This document shows positions 44,953-55,200 of a stretch of DNA of 64,000 bases, piece after piece. The position numbers and the translations under genes were made by a program. The DNA is taken from the NCBI GenBank assembly GCA_030144725.1, contig JASKMD010000023.1, positions 1,063,681 to 1,127,680 on the forward strand, given 5' to 3'. The notes under the pieces were generated by a model, which was given only the letters and a program-made list of their open reading frames with translations, ran no database searches and was not told the DNA's origin. Position 1 is the first letter of the stretch; the number at the start of each line of letters is the position of its first letter. Origin of the DNA: Haematococcus lacustris (taxonomy: Eukaryota > Chlorophyta > Chlorophyceae > Chlamydomonadales > Haematococcaceae).

Positions 44953-45361
44953 CTTCTCATTTCAGGTCTATGAGTTTCAAGGACAAAGCGGTTGCAAAGC
45001 CGTTTGCGGCGATTGTGACCAGTCATATAAAAAGCTTATCTTCATCAAGGCCAACGCAGACTGCTATGGGTGCAACGGTGGAGCAGACGCGGAGCTGCTT
45101 GCCCTGATGGGCGAGTAAGACGACCACCATCTCCGAGGCCGCAAACCCCCTATTTCAGATGTCCATGTCAAGATGTCAATGTGAATGTTAACTGCAACAA
45201 TGATGACAACGAGTCTTCCCGCTGAAACTGCTAATAGCTCTGCAACCGCCTAGGACATTTTTTTGCATGGAGCGACTAGACTATCTCTATTCTAGTCAAA
45301 AATAGTACTATTTCGACTAGTACTATATCTAGTCTATTTATAGTCTATTTTAGGAACCTTA
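44951..45361 (+). mobile_element. 5'-truncated copy of the hAT element
   Basis: Similarity to the 8358-9209 element covers agcttctcatttcag and the BED-like region (KAVCGDCDQSY) up to about 45030. It resumes from tcaagatgtcaatg at 45167 through the right inverted repeat gtctattttaggaacctta at 45343-45361. Between those blocks the sequence is different from copy 1, so the two are related but internally rearranged non-autonomous elements. The left inverted repeat is missing. The octamer after the right end (cttactat) shares seven bases with cttactaat just left of the truncation point, so a target duplication is only suggested. Confidence 0.8.
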
Positions 45362-45570
45362 CTTACTATCGTCATCAACACAACATTTTCACATGTTAAT
45401 TCGTCCTAATCAGCTGTGTCGTTGTAACCATTACAATGTACTGGCTGATGTACATGCATTGGCCCTGGTCCTTGCCACAAGCGAGAAGGAGCCCAACATG
45501 GGCCGGTTGGGTCACGGGACATGTCACGCTTATCGAGTTTTATCTACACCGCTTGACAAGCTTCAATTCC

Positions 45571-45796
45571 TACAGCCCTCATGCAACACAAAAATAAAGC
45601 ACGAGTTGTGATCAAACATAGGTTGCGAGCTCGCTATTGTTATGGCTACTGCTGGTGTGCATAATGCCCACTTCAGCTCAGCCATTCCGGTGTGTGTGCT
45701 TATAGCTAGAGCTCCCCTAGTAGCTCTTACCCACACACATCCCCTTTGTGAGGGGTTCAATGTTTTGCTATGTTGAGATTGTCGTGTTGTAGCTCA
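45571..45796 (-). other. Conserved 3' flank of Fanzor copy 1 (element end / candidate guide-RNA region)
   Basis: This block, immediately downstream of the Fanzor stop codon in gene direction, is alignable with the flank of copy 2 (54715-55200, ignoring the MITE). Shared stretches include cctacagccctcatgcaac, cccacttcagctcagcc, ggtgtgtgtg and acacacatcccc. It contains a small hairpin (cccctttgtgagggg, 45745-45759; in copy 2 ccccttgtgagggg). Fanzor and TnpB elements are known to make guide RNA from the region at the element end. That this block does so is inference. Confidence 0.5.
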
Positions 45797-47585
45797 CTAT
45801 CGCTGCAACTTGCGTCGCCACTTGCGCAATAGGGCCTTGTCTACAATTCCCACCCACTCTTGGCCTGGCTGGCCTGGCTTAGGCATGGCTGGGCGATCAT
45901 TCCAGTAGCACAACTCAGTGGGGCGTGGCCCTGGGCCGACTGCACTGCGGCAAACGTCCAACGCGGCTGACACGTCCCAGTCATAGAACCTGAAGGGGTG
46001 TGGGAGGTGCATGACGTCAATTCATGTGTCATGTTATGTGCGATATGCTCTTTGTAGCATCAGGCCAGTGTTTCCCTGGTGATTTTGTTATTGCTTGTTG
46101 AGCACATCAGGCCCCAAACTGGGGATCGCTTCGCCATACTATGCACTGGCCGCAGCCCATTGCATGTACACATGGGGCAATACACATTCATAAGATCCTT
46201 ACTTAAGCCATTATCACGACCCTACCTAGTCACCTTGACTCCACCATCTCCCAATACTTGTAAACCCTCACCTTAACCCTATCCTTAGCCCCCTCACCTG
46301 AAGGACTCAGGCGGCGTATCGGGAAGGATCTCACGAGGGGTGTTGTCAGCGGAGCTAACCCTACTGGTTCGGAATTCATCCACTAGCACCACTCGTCCTT
46401 CTGGGAACTGTCTCACAGCCTCCTTCAACACCTGGCTGATTGAGACACCCCTGCAGCTAGTGGTGCCGCTGCCGCTGAAGCCTCCTGCCCCATAGGCCAG
46501 TGCCAGGATGCGGTCCAGCCACAGCTGCTGGGTCAACTTGATGAGTTGCAGCCACACATGGTACAACACACATGGCACACATGTGTAAGGTTAGGTTTAG
46601 CAGCAGCAACAACAACAACAACAATAGTTGGCCAGGTGTAAGAGCATGAGCTGACTTTGGTTGGCTACTGTCTAGCTCCCAGGCCTACTGCTACTAGGCC
46701 TTACCACAAAATAGCCGGAACCTGGCGTTGGCCCAACGCCGCTTGGAGATCTCGGCCCACATAGCGTCTTACGTCTCCAGGACGGTGTCGGCAAACCGCC
46801 GGTACGAGGCCAGCGAGCTGAAGCTTGCTGCTGACCTATGACAGGGCCTCGAGCTGCGGCTTCACACCTTAGCCGGCCACATCTTGGTCGCGTGATGCCG
46901 CTGTCCTGGTAGTACTGCCCCGTTGTTAGCACCCTGTGCCACACCGAGACCACTGAGCCGTCAGCGGTGCGCTCCTCGTGCGCCACCGTGGCCATGTTTG
47001 TCGTGCCCAAGTCAACTCCCACCCACTTCGCGTGAAGATGGGCGAACAGGTTGACTGCGCCCATGCCCTTGCCCATCCGCGGCAACTCTGCGGGATGGCG
47101 ACTCCATCAGTGTCCACGGTCTACGCGAATCTGTGCTTGGGGCTGGCAAGCTTTTGGCGGCGGGGGTTAAGCAGCAGTGCGTCCCATCGCTTGGCCACCT
47201 GCAGCCACAATACATACAATCAAGGCACCACATCAACTTGTTAATTGTTGTTGCCTGACACACAAGGAGGCTGACTGAGCACCCAAGGACTGGTTTGCAC
47301 CTGATTGCGATGAGCACTCACCTAGCTGTCTTGAGGCCCTTCAATGTACTCGCCCGGCTTCGCTGGGTCGGGTAGGGCACCGTCCTTGGACTTGTCCAAG
47401 GAGGTGACCCTCTCCTCCGTCAGCACCTCCAGCATGCGGGCGGCACGCATCAAGCCGTAGAGGCCCAGGGTGTCGATGAAGATGTGCTGAGCATGGCACT
47501 TGCTGGTGGAGATGATGGCATAGGGGGTTGGGGGGTGGGGGGGCCTAGGCTCAGACTGTTGCCAGGGCACCGTATCAAGCTGCAC
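45797..47585 (-). pseudogene. Fanzor (eukaryotic TnpB-like RNA-guided nuclease), copy 1, decayed
   Basis: Fanzors are transposon-borne RuvC nucleases related to bacterial TnpB. Minus-strand pieces in order: 47510-47325 (STSKCHAQHIFIDTLGLYGL), about 47203-47010 (VAKRWDALLLNPRRQKLASP), about 47095-46895 with RuvC-I WVGVDLGTTNMATVAHEE and GQYYQDSGITR, about 46820-46690 (LASYRRFADTVLE, then WANARFRLFCG), 46550-46300 (ILALAYGAGGFSGSGTT and RuvC-II VVLVDEFRTSRVSSAD) and 45989-45797 (RuvC-III FYDWDVSAALDV, ending KALLRKWRRKLQR). It is dead. There is an in-frame TAG after PKHRFA, a frameshift before PRMGKGMGAVNLF, further stops and indels between 46890 and 46760 (compare copy 2), and a splice acceptor AG changed to AA near 46549. 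More 5' exons may exist above 47585. Confidence 0.85.
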
Positions 47586-48331
47586 CGCTTGACAATTGCA
47601 CTAAGGCAGAAGCCAGCGACACAGACACAGCTTGAGCTGTAGAGCAGGTTGGTGCAATCACGATGGCCGGAGGTGGCCTGTGCAGCCCATGTAAGCATTT
47701 CATCAGGTGTAACACAGCTGACTGCAATCCACCTCATATCCAAGTATACACACGTTCACATGAGCCCAGGACGGCAAGGCATCCAAGTGACAGCGGTCCT
47801 TTTCACTAAGCTCTCTCCGTCGCCGTAATTCGGGTGAAAGCGGCCTGTGAAGCCGCGATTCTTGACAGGCAACGTGCACAAGACTGCAAGTTGGCATGTG
47901 GCAATTGTATCATCACCTGGTGAAGCATCCTACTGTATACCATATATATGTGCGTCAGTATGCAGCGGGCTCGATGACAGGTTAAACTCCAGAGTATTTG
48001 TTGAAAGTACGGTCAATTCAAACGGGGGGGGGGCGTTCAATAGTGCATGGATTGAGCGAGCAATGGTGGCTGCCTTTTCTATAGAGATGGCTGATGTCAC
48101 ATGAGCTGGGTGCAGGCCTGGAAGCCTTCCAGCCAGTCGCGGCTCGGTCGCACGTACGTGCGATGTGGCGCGCAGCAGGTAAAGCTGCGTGTGACACGGT
48201 TTACATGCTGTTCCAAGCCCAAGACGAGACAGCGCTGGCTGTTGCTGCGCAGCGATGTGGCGCAATGCCACATGGCTCCCAGAACGTCGGCATATTGAAG
48301 CAGTCGTGCATTCATTTGGAAGCCCGCAACC
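47586..48331. other. Spacer between Fanzor copy 1 and the OPR gene
   Basis: May include remnants of the Fanzor 5' end (for example a minus-strand stretch SPELRRRRELSEKDRCHLDA near 47830). It also presumably includes the promoter and 5'UTR of the OPR gene. Nothing could be assigned firmly. Confidence 0.4.
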
Positions 48332-51300
48332 TTGAGCCTGAGCCTTGTACCTTGCGCGTCCATGTTGGTGAAAAGCAACTTTCATGCTCTTTTGTCAGCA
48401 GCCTCAAGGGATGTGTGGCTTACGGTGCGCCTGCAGGAGTGCAGCCACTCAGGCCGCCAGCTCACTAGTGCTATCAACGGGTGCAGCAGCTGGCAACAGC
48501 TGCAGGCACTCTTACGCAACCAGCCACCAAACCATCTCAACCATATCCATGCAACAGCCGTGGCCAGCCGTCTGGCTTGGCTACTGCAGGGCACCTGGCT
48601 GGGTAACCCCCAGGTACAGCAGCATGGCCACCAGCAAGGCGGTCATGCCCCTGCCAGCCAGGCCCCTCCGCAGCACCTCCCAGCCTTCGTGCACCAGGTG
48701 GTTCACCTTGCAGGCCAGCACTTAAGTGACCTTGATGCCCGTGGTGTTGCCAACATCCTGTGGTCGCTGGCAAAGCTGTCGCCTGCACTCCAGCTGGAGC
48801 ACCAGCAGCAGGATCAGCAAGCCCATCAGGATCAGCAGGAACTCCAGCAAGCATCAGGGGCGGCAGCAGCAGCAGCGTCCCGCTTGTCAGTCGGAGCCAG
48901 GGGCGCAGGGGCCCTCCCTCACCCCCACAGCCCCCTGCTTGCGCAGCGTACCCTGCACAGCCTCGCCCTGCTGCTGCTCCAGCGAGCCATCGCCTTGCGC
49001 TGGCGCGGCTTCAACATGCAGCACATTGCCAACTGCATGTGGGCGTGCCACAGCTTAGGCCTACCACCCCTAGACCCCCGCCAGGCTGCTGACTGCTTCT
49101 CGGCTGCACAGCGCCAGCTGGTCAAACACCCCAACAGCCAAGCCCTGGCCAGCCTGCTCTGGTCTGCAGCGCGGATGAACCTGCAGCTTCCTCCCACCTT
49201 CCTGCAGCACCTGTACCGCACCCCCCCAAAACTCCTCATGCCCCTCTCCCCGCAAGCACTTGCCAACCTGGTGTGGGCGCTGGCTCACTTGTGTGACCGC
49301 CCAGCCCTCACTCTTCCTCACACTTCTCAAGGTCAGGGGCGATGGCAGGACCTGTCCTTCCCTCCCGCCCAACCTTCCCTCCAAGTTGGTGGTCCTGCTA
49401 CTGCTGCTGCAGGGGTGGCGGCGGTGGTGGTGGCATCCACTCCCCTTCCGCCAGGGGGCCTGCTGCAGGGCCCTCCGCCTCAATGGCTTGCTGGGCTGCT
49501 GTCCCTAACCCAGCACCAGCTGACCACCTTTGGGCCGCAAGCCCTGGCTAACACTTCCTGGGCCCTGGGCCAACTAGGGTTTGGGCCTCACATGGACGCA
49601 GCATGGGCGACCAGCTTCATGGCAGCTACCTGCCATGAGCTGCCTGCCATGCAACCCCAGGAGCTCAGCAGCTGCCTGTGGGGCCTGGCTCAGCTGGGGG
49701 TCACACTTCCAGCCCCTTCTCCCCTCACTCTTGATGAAGAGGCAGGAGCAGGGTCAAGGGCAGGGACAGGGGCAGGGCCAATGGCAGGGGCAGGTGAAAG
49801 GCTAGCAAGCATAGCTGGTCAGCAGCTGGTTCTACGGTGTCCTGATTTCTGTGGCCAGGGTTTCAGCAACTCCAGCTGGGCTCTGGCTAAGCTTGGCTGG
49901 CAGCCGCCCCCTGACTGGCTGGGGTCCTGGACCCAGCACCTCCAGCACAGGCTGCTGCTCACACATTCTCTAGCGGGCAGTCACACTGCCCCAGCCGCTG
50001 CTGCTACTGCTGCTGCCGCCAGCACAACTGCCATCGCTGCCACTGCTGCCACTGCACCAGTCAACAGGGTCAGACCCTCAAGGTCAGGGGGGTCAGGGTC
50101 AGGGGGGTCAGGGTCAGGGGTGGGGGGTAGTGGTCCAACAGCTGCCACTGCAGCTGCTCCCACCCCGCCTGCTGCCGTGGCCCCAGCAGCTGTTACCCTC
50201 ACGGCAGGAAGTCAGGCTGCAGCCTCGCCGGGAGAAGCTGGCCAGCGGTCCATGATGGGAGAGCAGGGGCAGGGGCAGCAGCAGCAGGAGGAGGAGGTGC
50301 AGCAGCAGGGGATGCGGCAGCAGGAGGAGGTGAAGCAGCAGAGGGGGAGAAGGAGGGGAGGAGGAGCAGGAGTGGGGTCCCCGCTGCAGGGGGCCGCAGA
50401 GCCCAGGCTGACGCCCAGTGCTGCCCTGAGCTGTCACCACCTTAGTCTTTGCCTCGTGGCAGCAGCTACTTGGCTGCACACCCTGCCACCCCCCCACCAC
50501 CCCCACCACCACCACCAGCAGCCCCTCCACCACCCCCACCCTGCCACCCCCACCCCCACCCTGCCACACCCCCACCACCCCCACACACCTCACTCAGCAG
50601 CCAGTCAGGCAGCAGGGGAAGCCCCCAAGCCAGCCCAGCCCCGCTCAGACCTTGCCCTCGCTCATGCCGCTCCACTTGCCTCCCCTCCCCCAGGGGCCCC
50701 TGACTCCAGCCACTGCCAGGCTGCCTCCTGCAACACAGCAGCAGCAGCAGCAGCAGCAGAGGGTGAACAGGGAGCAGCAGCAGCAGCAGAAGCAGCAGCA
50801 GCAGGAGGAGGAGGAGGAGGGCAAACACAGAGGGATGAGGCAGCAGCAGCAGCAGCAGGGGGTGGGCAGGGCGAGCAGGGAGGGGGGGTGGCTGACACTG
50901 TGAAGGGGCAGCTGGTAGAGGTGGTGGACCACGCATGCGGCCTGCTGGTGGTGCTGTGCTCACCAAGGGGGCAGCAGCAGGGGCAGCAGGGGCAGGAGCA
51001 GCAGCAGGGGCAGGGGCAGCAGCAGGAGCAGCAGCAGGGGCAGCAGGGGCAGCAGCAGGGGCAGCAGCAGGGGCAGGGGCAGCAGGGGCAGAGTGTTACA
51101 GACACTTTGTCTCTCCAAGGTCACTCCCAGGAGTGTGAGCCATGCCTCAAGGCTTATGCCACAGCCCTGCCCGCCCTGGTCTCCTCCCTGCAGCTACTAG
51201 CCAGCTTCCGCACCCACCGCCCCCTGCCCGGGTTGCAGCAGCTGACGCAGGCAGCAGCGCAGACCCTGTACAGCGCAGCCATGGACCCTAGCCTAGTCAG

Positions 51301-54300
51301 ACAAGGGGCAGTAGGGCTAGGCCCAGCCACTCTCAGCCGCCTGTGTGTGCTCTGCTGGGCAGTGGCTAGGATGGGAGCCCGGCCGCGACCCCCCTGGCTG
51401 GCGGCCGTGCTGCCCCCTCTGCTGCAGGCGGTGCGGCTCCGCCTAGGGGGTGGCAAGGAGGCCGTGCTGCTGCTGTATGCTGCCAAGGAGTGGGGGGTGG
51501 GCGGCTGGGCCGTGGGGGAGTCAGCAGGGGGGAGAGGGGGGGAGTCAGCAGTGGGGGAAGGGGGAGAGTCAGCAGGGGGGGGAGCGTCTGGGTCACCCCA
51601 GCCTTCTGGACTCGCTGCCCCCCCTGCTGCTACAACCCACGGCAATGGCAGCAGCGGCGCAGTGAGCAGCAGCAGCAGCAGCAGCCCCCCAGCCCCCTCC
51701 CCCCGGGGGCCTGCCTTTGCCGTCACTGCTCTTTCTGTGCTGGCTGCCCCCTACCCCCTCCCCCCTGCTCCACGTCCCTTCGCCCCCTACCCTCCCCAGC
51801 GCCCCCCTTCAGCCCAGCAGCCCCCCACCCCCCCTCTGGCCCAGACGCTGCTGCTGCAGGCTGCTGGCCAGGCGGCGGACCTGACCCCGCGGGACATCAG
51901 CCTCTGCCTGCTGGCTGCGAGCCGGCTGCAACTCCCCCCGCGGCGCCGCTGGCTCAGCCCTCTCATCTGGCGCCTGGCCCTGCTGCTGATACAAGAAGCA
52001 GCTGGGGGGGTGGGGGGTGGGGCAGCAGCAGGGGCAGGGCCAGGGGCTGGGGGGGTGGGGGGTGGGGCAGCAGCAGGGGCAGGGGCAGGGCCAGGGGCTG
52101 GGGGGGGCCCAGGGCAAGGTCATGGGCAGCAGAGGAGGGGGGGGGTAGTCGGGGAGGTGCCTGCCTGCCTGCTGGCCCTGGCCCTGCTGCGGGCCTGGCC
52201 ATCCCCCTGGTTTGTGACCCTGATGCTGCGCTCAATGCTCCCCCCCCCTGCTGCTGACGCCGCCACAGCCGCCAGCGCTGCCACAAGGGGTGGGGGGGCT
52301 GGGTGGGCAGACACAAGACCTGAAGCTGCTGCTGCTGCTGCTGACCCCCCCGGGGGCCTGGCATGGGCGCTAGTGGACCCCCTCCAGCCCGCCCCCCTGA
52401 CTACCCTGCTGACTGCCCTGCTGGCCTGCCCCCAGCAACCAGACAGCGTGTGGTGGGCGCAGCTGTTCAGTCATGCGGGCTGGCGCCCAGTCCTGGCCAG
52501 CCTGCTGCCACAGCCACCAGCAGTGGCCCAGTCAGCAGCAGCAGCAGCAGCAGCAGGTGGTGCAGGTGCAGCAGCAGGGGCAGCAGCAGCCGTAGCAAGG
52601 CAAACAGCAGCAGTGCCATTAGGTGCCAGAATAGGGGCAGAGGCAGCAGCGGGGAAAGGAGGGCAGGGCACAGCAGTCCACCAGCCCCCCCCCCCTACTG
52701 ACTCGGCCCCCACTCCCGCCCCTAGCCGCCCCCCTTACAAAGTTCCCCTGCTGCTGCCCCCCCGGCGACAGCCCAGGCATCAGGGCAGCTGGCGGCACCA
52801 GGACCTGGCTCATGTGCTGCACTGCCTAGCGGGGCTGGCTGCCCCCGTGCCCGCCTCCTGGCTGCTGCCGGTGAGGCGGCTAGTGCTGCAGCTGCTGCAA
52901 CATGCAGCTGCCGGCACGCCACGCATGGGGGGAGGGGGGGGGCAGGCCCCCTCCCTCGGGACCATGAGCAGTGGGCCTGGCCCCGCTGATCCCCCCCCTC
53001 TGCTTGGGGAATCTGGGGAGAGGGGGAGCAGGGCAGGGCTGGGTCAGGGCAGGGGGGGAGCTGCTGTTGATGGGGTGGGTCAGCGTCAGCTGGTGGACGG
53101 CTGCATGGCCCTGCTGCATGCCTGTCTGCTGCTGCAGCCCAGTAGGGGGGTGGGTGGGGGAAGCCAGCGGAAGAAGGGGGGGAGGGCAGGGCGGGGGAAG
53201 GCAGCAGCAGCTGCTGCTGCTTTGATGGCTGGGGGGCGGGGAGGGCGACGGGGTCTGCGCTTCATTGGGCTGGCCGTACCACGGAGGTCTGCTCTTATCC
53301 AACTGAGGGGCTGCCACGTGGGCAAAGGGGGGAGGCGGACAGCGGGCAGGGCAGCAGGCTTGGTGGCTGGTGGGGAGGGTGTGCGGCAGGGGGAGGAGGT
53401 GGTTAAGACAGTTAGCCTGCAGCCTCGGGCATCTCAGCTGTATGCTCTTGCGCAGCAGGCAAACCTGGTTGCAGCCGAGCAGTCGAGCAACAAGCGCCCC
53501 GCAGCCCCCTCAGCCCCTGCCCCCGCCGCTCCCCCTGGGTCCCCCGCACCCCCCCCCCCTGAGGGCCCCTGGCTGGCGGCAGTGCTGGCCCGCCTGGAGC
53601 CCCTCCTCCCCCAGCTCACCCTCAGGGACTCAGCCCGCCTGTTCACTCTGTTAGCCCAGCGCAGGTCCAAGCTGAACTGGCTGCAGCTGGACAGCCTCCT
53701 CACCTCCTTCTACACCGTCAGTGTGGCTGCAAGACTCAACTCCTCCCCCAACTCCACCACCACCCCCACCCCACCCCCTCCCCCTGCTGTGGGTGCTGCC
53801 CTAGCCTCAGCCCCAACCCGCAGCTCCCTCTCCGCCCAGCGACCCACCAGCTTCCCATCCCCACCCCCTACCCCTGCGGCCCCCCCACGCCCCCCCACCC
53901 CTCCCACCCACCCTCCTGGGTCAGGGGCAGTGCAGCAGGCCTCGGCCAGCCAGCTGCTGGCCCTGCTGCAAGGCCTGGCTGCTTTGCGGGCTAGGCCGCC
54001 TGACAGCTGGCTGCAGGTGGTGCTGCAGCAGCTGACGCGTCAGTTGCCGGGGATGGGCGTGGAGCAGCTAGCTGCCTGCCTGCCTTGCTTGGCAGGGCTG
54101 GGCTGCCAGCCAGGCAGGGCGTGGCTGGTGACGTACCTGAGGGCGGTGGGCCCGTTGATGCAGGCCCGCAGTGCCCAGGGCTGGGGGCCGGGGGAGACCC
54201 AGGGGTCAGCAGGGAGAGGGGGGTCAGGGGCAGGGGCGGTGTTCAACAGCCAGCAGCTGTCCTTGGTGGTGGGGGGGCTCATGCGGTTGGATAAGGAGCT

Positions 54301-54343
54301 GGGGCAGCGCTTGCTGCAGCACCTCAGGCCCAGCTATCAGTGA
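48332..54343 (+). CDS. OPR-like helical-repeat protein, 2003 codons, single open frame
   Basis: Likely organelle-targeted RNA-binding protein controlling maturation, stability or translation of a chloroplast or mitochondrial transcript, as known for green algal octotricopeptide (OPR) proteins. Repeat-type helices are spread along the chain: VANILWSLAKL (about residue 140), IANCMWACHSLGL (230), ALASLLWSAARM (270), ALANLVWALAHL (308), ALANTSWALGQLGF (403), ELSSCLWGLAQLGV (443), GFSNSSWALAKLGW (509), LCVLCWAVARMGARPRPPW (1000), ISLCLLAASRLQLPPRRRW (1188), AHVLHCLAGLAAPVPASW (1490), SARLFTLLAQRRSKLNW (1766), LLQGLAALRARPPDSW (1875), LAACLPCLAGLGCQPGRAW (1911). Between them are very long Gln-, Ala-, Gly-, Pro- and His-rich inserts. 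Some of these could be unrecognised introns, since stop-free GC-rich repeats would not break the frame. No RAP domain seen. ATG at 48332 or 48362 may start it. It lies between two Fanzor copies. Confidence 0.8.
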   Translation: MSLSLVPCASMLVKSNFHALLSAASRDVWLTVRLQECSHSGRQLTSAINGCSSWQQLQALLRNQPPNHLNHIHATAVASRLAWLLQGTWLGNPQVQQHGHQQGGHAPASQAPPQHLPAFVHQVVHLAGQHLSDLDARGVANILWSLAKLSPALQLEHQQQDQQAHQDQQELQQASGAAAAAASRLSVGARGAGALPHPHSPLLAQRTLHSLALLLLQRAIALRWRGFNMQHIANCMWACHSLGLPPLDPRQAADCFSAAQRQLVKHPNSQALASLLWSAARMNLQLPPTFLQHLYRTPPKLLMPLSPQALANLVWALAHLCDRPALTLPHTSQGQGRWQDLSFPPAQPSLQVGGPATAAAGVAAVVVASTPLPPGGLLQGPPPQWLAGLLSLTQHQLTTFGPQALANTSWALGQLGFGPHMDAAWATSFMAATCHELPAMQPQELSSCLWGLAQLGVTLPAPSPLTLDEEAGAGSRAGTGAGPMAGAGERLASIAGQQLVLRCPDFCGQGFSNSSWALAKLGWQPPPDWLGSWTQHLQHRLLLTHSLAGSHTAPAAAATAAAASTTAIAATAATAPVNRVRPSRSGGSGSGGSGSGVGGSGPTAATAAAPTPPAAVAPAAVTLTAGSQAAASPGEAGQRSMMGEQGQGQQQQEEEVQQQGMRQQEEVKQQRGRRRGGGAGVGSPLQGAAEPRLTPSAALSCHHLSLCLVAAATWLHTLPPPHHPHHHHQQPLHHPHPATPTPTLPHPHHPHTPHSAASQAAGEAPKPAQPRSDLALAHAAPLASPPPGAPDSSHCQAASCNTAAAAAAAEGEQGAAAAAEAAAAGGGGGGQTQRDEAAAAAAGGGQGEQGGGVADTVKGQLVEVVDHACGLLVVLCSPRGQQQGQQGQEQQQGQGQQQEQQQGQQGQQQGQQQGQGQQGQSVTDTLSLQGHSQECEPCLKAYATALPALVSSLQLLASFRTHRPLPGLQQLTQAAAQTLYSAAMDPSLVRQGAVGLGPATLSRLCVLCWAVARMGARPRPPWLAAVLPPLLQAVRLRLGGGKEAVLLLYAAKEWGVGGWAVGESAGGRGGESAVGEGGESAGGGASGSPQPSGLAAPPAATTHGNGSSGAVSSSSSSSPPAPSPRGPAFAVTALSVLAAPYPLPPAPRPFAPYPPQRPPSAQQPPTPPLAQTLLLQAAGQAADLTPRDISLCLLAASRLQLPPRRRWLSPLIWRLALLLIQEAAGGVGGGAAAGAGPGAGGVGGGAAAGAGAGPGAGGGPGQGHGQQRRGGVVGEVPACLLALALLRAWPSPWFVTLMLRSMLPPPAADAATAASAATRGGGAGWADTRPEAAAAAADPPGGLAWALVDPLQPAPLTTLLTALLACPQQPDSVWWAQLFSHAGWRPVLASLLPQPPAVAQSAAAAAAAGGAGAAAGAAAAVARQTAAVPLGARIGAEAAAGKGGQGTAVHQPPPPTDSAPTPAPSRPPYKVPLLLPPRRQPRHQGSWRHQDLAHVLHCLAGLAAPVPASWLLPVRRLVLQLLQHAAAGTPRMGGGGGQAPSLGTMSSGPGPADPPPLLGESGERGSRAGLGQGRGGAAVDGVGQRQLVDGCMALLHACLLLQPSRGVGGGSQRKKGGRAGRGKAAAAAAALMAGGRGGRRGLRFIGLAVPRRSALIQLRGCHVGKGGRRTAGRAAGLVAGGEGVRQGEEVVKTVSLQPRASQLYALAQQANLVAAEQSSNKRPAAPSAPAPAAPPGSPAPPPPEGPWLAAVLARLEPLLPQLTLRDSARLFTLLAQRRSKLNWLQLDSLLTSFYTVSVAARLNSSPNSTTTPTPPPPPAVGAALASAPTRSSLSAQRPTSFPSPPPTPAAPPRPPTPPTHPPGSGAVQQASASQLLALLQGLAALRARPPDSWLQVVLQQLTRQLPGMGVEQLAACLPCLAGLGCQPGRAWLVTYLRAVGPLMQARSAQGWGPGETQGSAGRGGSGAGAVFNSQQLSLVVGGLMRLDKELGQRLLQHLRPSYQ

Positions 54344-54688
54344 CGTGTGAGCTCAGCTGGGCACTGGCTCGCCGCCCTCCCAGACACTGCATGCCTCCTG
54401 TTTTTATTCGCATGGGCTGGCACCTTTTTAGCTCACGGGGATGCGCTCGGGCTTAGTGGGGGGTGGAGCGTCGTGAGTTGGGAGAGAGGGACACTCGGAG
54501 GTTTTGCAATAGGAAGCGCAAGCGCAAACACGGAGCAGCGACTGTCTCGCGGCATTTTGTTCCCTTTTGCACTTGTTCCATTTTGCACCTTGACTGCCCC
54601 ATTGACTGCCGCGTTGACGATTCTTGTATAAGCGCATGAGAGACAGCCGGCTGCGGGCAGCGTGGTTGCCTGATGTTGGTGCGAGTAT
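54344..54688. other. 3' flank of the OPR gene
   Basis: Normal-complexity sequence between the OPR stop and the first gttaaaggataaca repeat. No coding or RNA gene seen and no clear TGTAA polyadenylation motif before 54688. Confidence 0.5.
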
Positions 54689-54707
54689 GTTAAAGGATAA
54701 CAAGTTT
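54689..54707 (+). repeat. Left member of a direct-repeat pair flanking Fanzor copy 2
   Basis: gttaaaggataacaagttt here and gttaaaggataacagttt at 56384-56401 are in the same orientation and differ by one base insertion. They bracket the whole Fanzor copy 2 segment. They could be a recombination scar, insertion-site duplication or a shared dispersed motif. Confidence 0.6.
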
Positions 54708-54837
54708 TAATCCCTACAGCCCTCATGCAACTCATGAGTTGCAATCAAACACAGGCTGCGAGATCGCTGTTGTAAAGGCTACTGATAGTGTGCCTAGTGC
54801 CCACTTCAGCTCAGCCTTCTGGTGTGTGTGCCTCCAG

Positions 54838-55087
54838 GTAGGGCACGACCGGACGTGTTAAAGTTAATGTTAAACCGTTTTGTTAAAGATGCACGCTTGG
54901 TCTTGATACGAGTCGTTTTTTGCTGTCGTTCTGGTCACGACACGGCAATGCACCCAGCAACACTATGCAGGCAGAAGTGGCCAGTGAGACGCAGTCCCAG
55001 GGTAGCAAAACGGGTATGTTAAAGATTTGTTAAAGCACGTTAAAGAACCAAAACATCAGGATGTTAAATTAACCGGTCGTGCTCTAC
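54838..55087. mobile_element. 250-bp MITE inserted in the 3' flank of Fanzor copy 2
   Basis: Terminal inverted repeats gtagggcacgaccgg (54838-54852) and ccggtcgtgctctac (55073-55087) match in 14 of 15 positions. The flanking hexamers at 54832-54837 and 55088-55093 are both ctccag, a 6-bp target duplication. Removing the insert restores alignment with the copy 1 flank. The interior is AT-richer with several gttaaag/gttaaa units and no coding sequence. The superfamily is not assigned. Confidence 0.85.
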
Positions 55088-55200
55088 CTCCAGGTCTACT
55101 ACTAGCAAGAGCCCTACCCTACTCTATAGCTCTTACTCACACACATCCCCTTGTGAGGGGTTTGGTATATTGTTTTCTTGGGTTGTCTTGCTCCTGCTGG

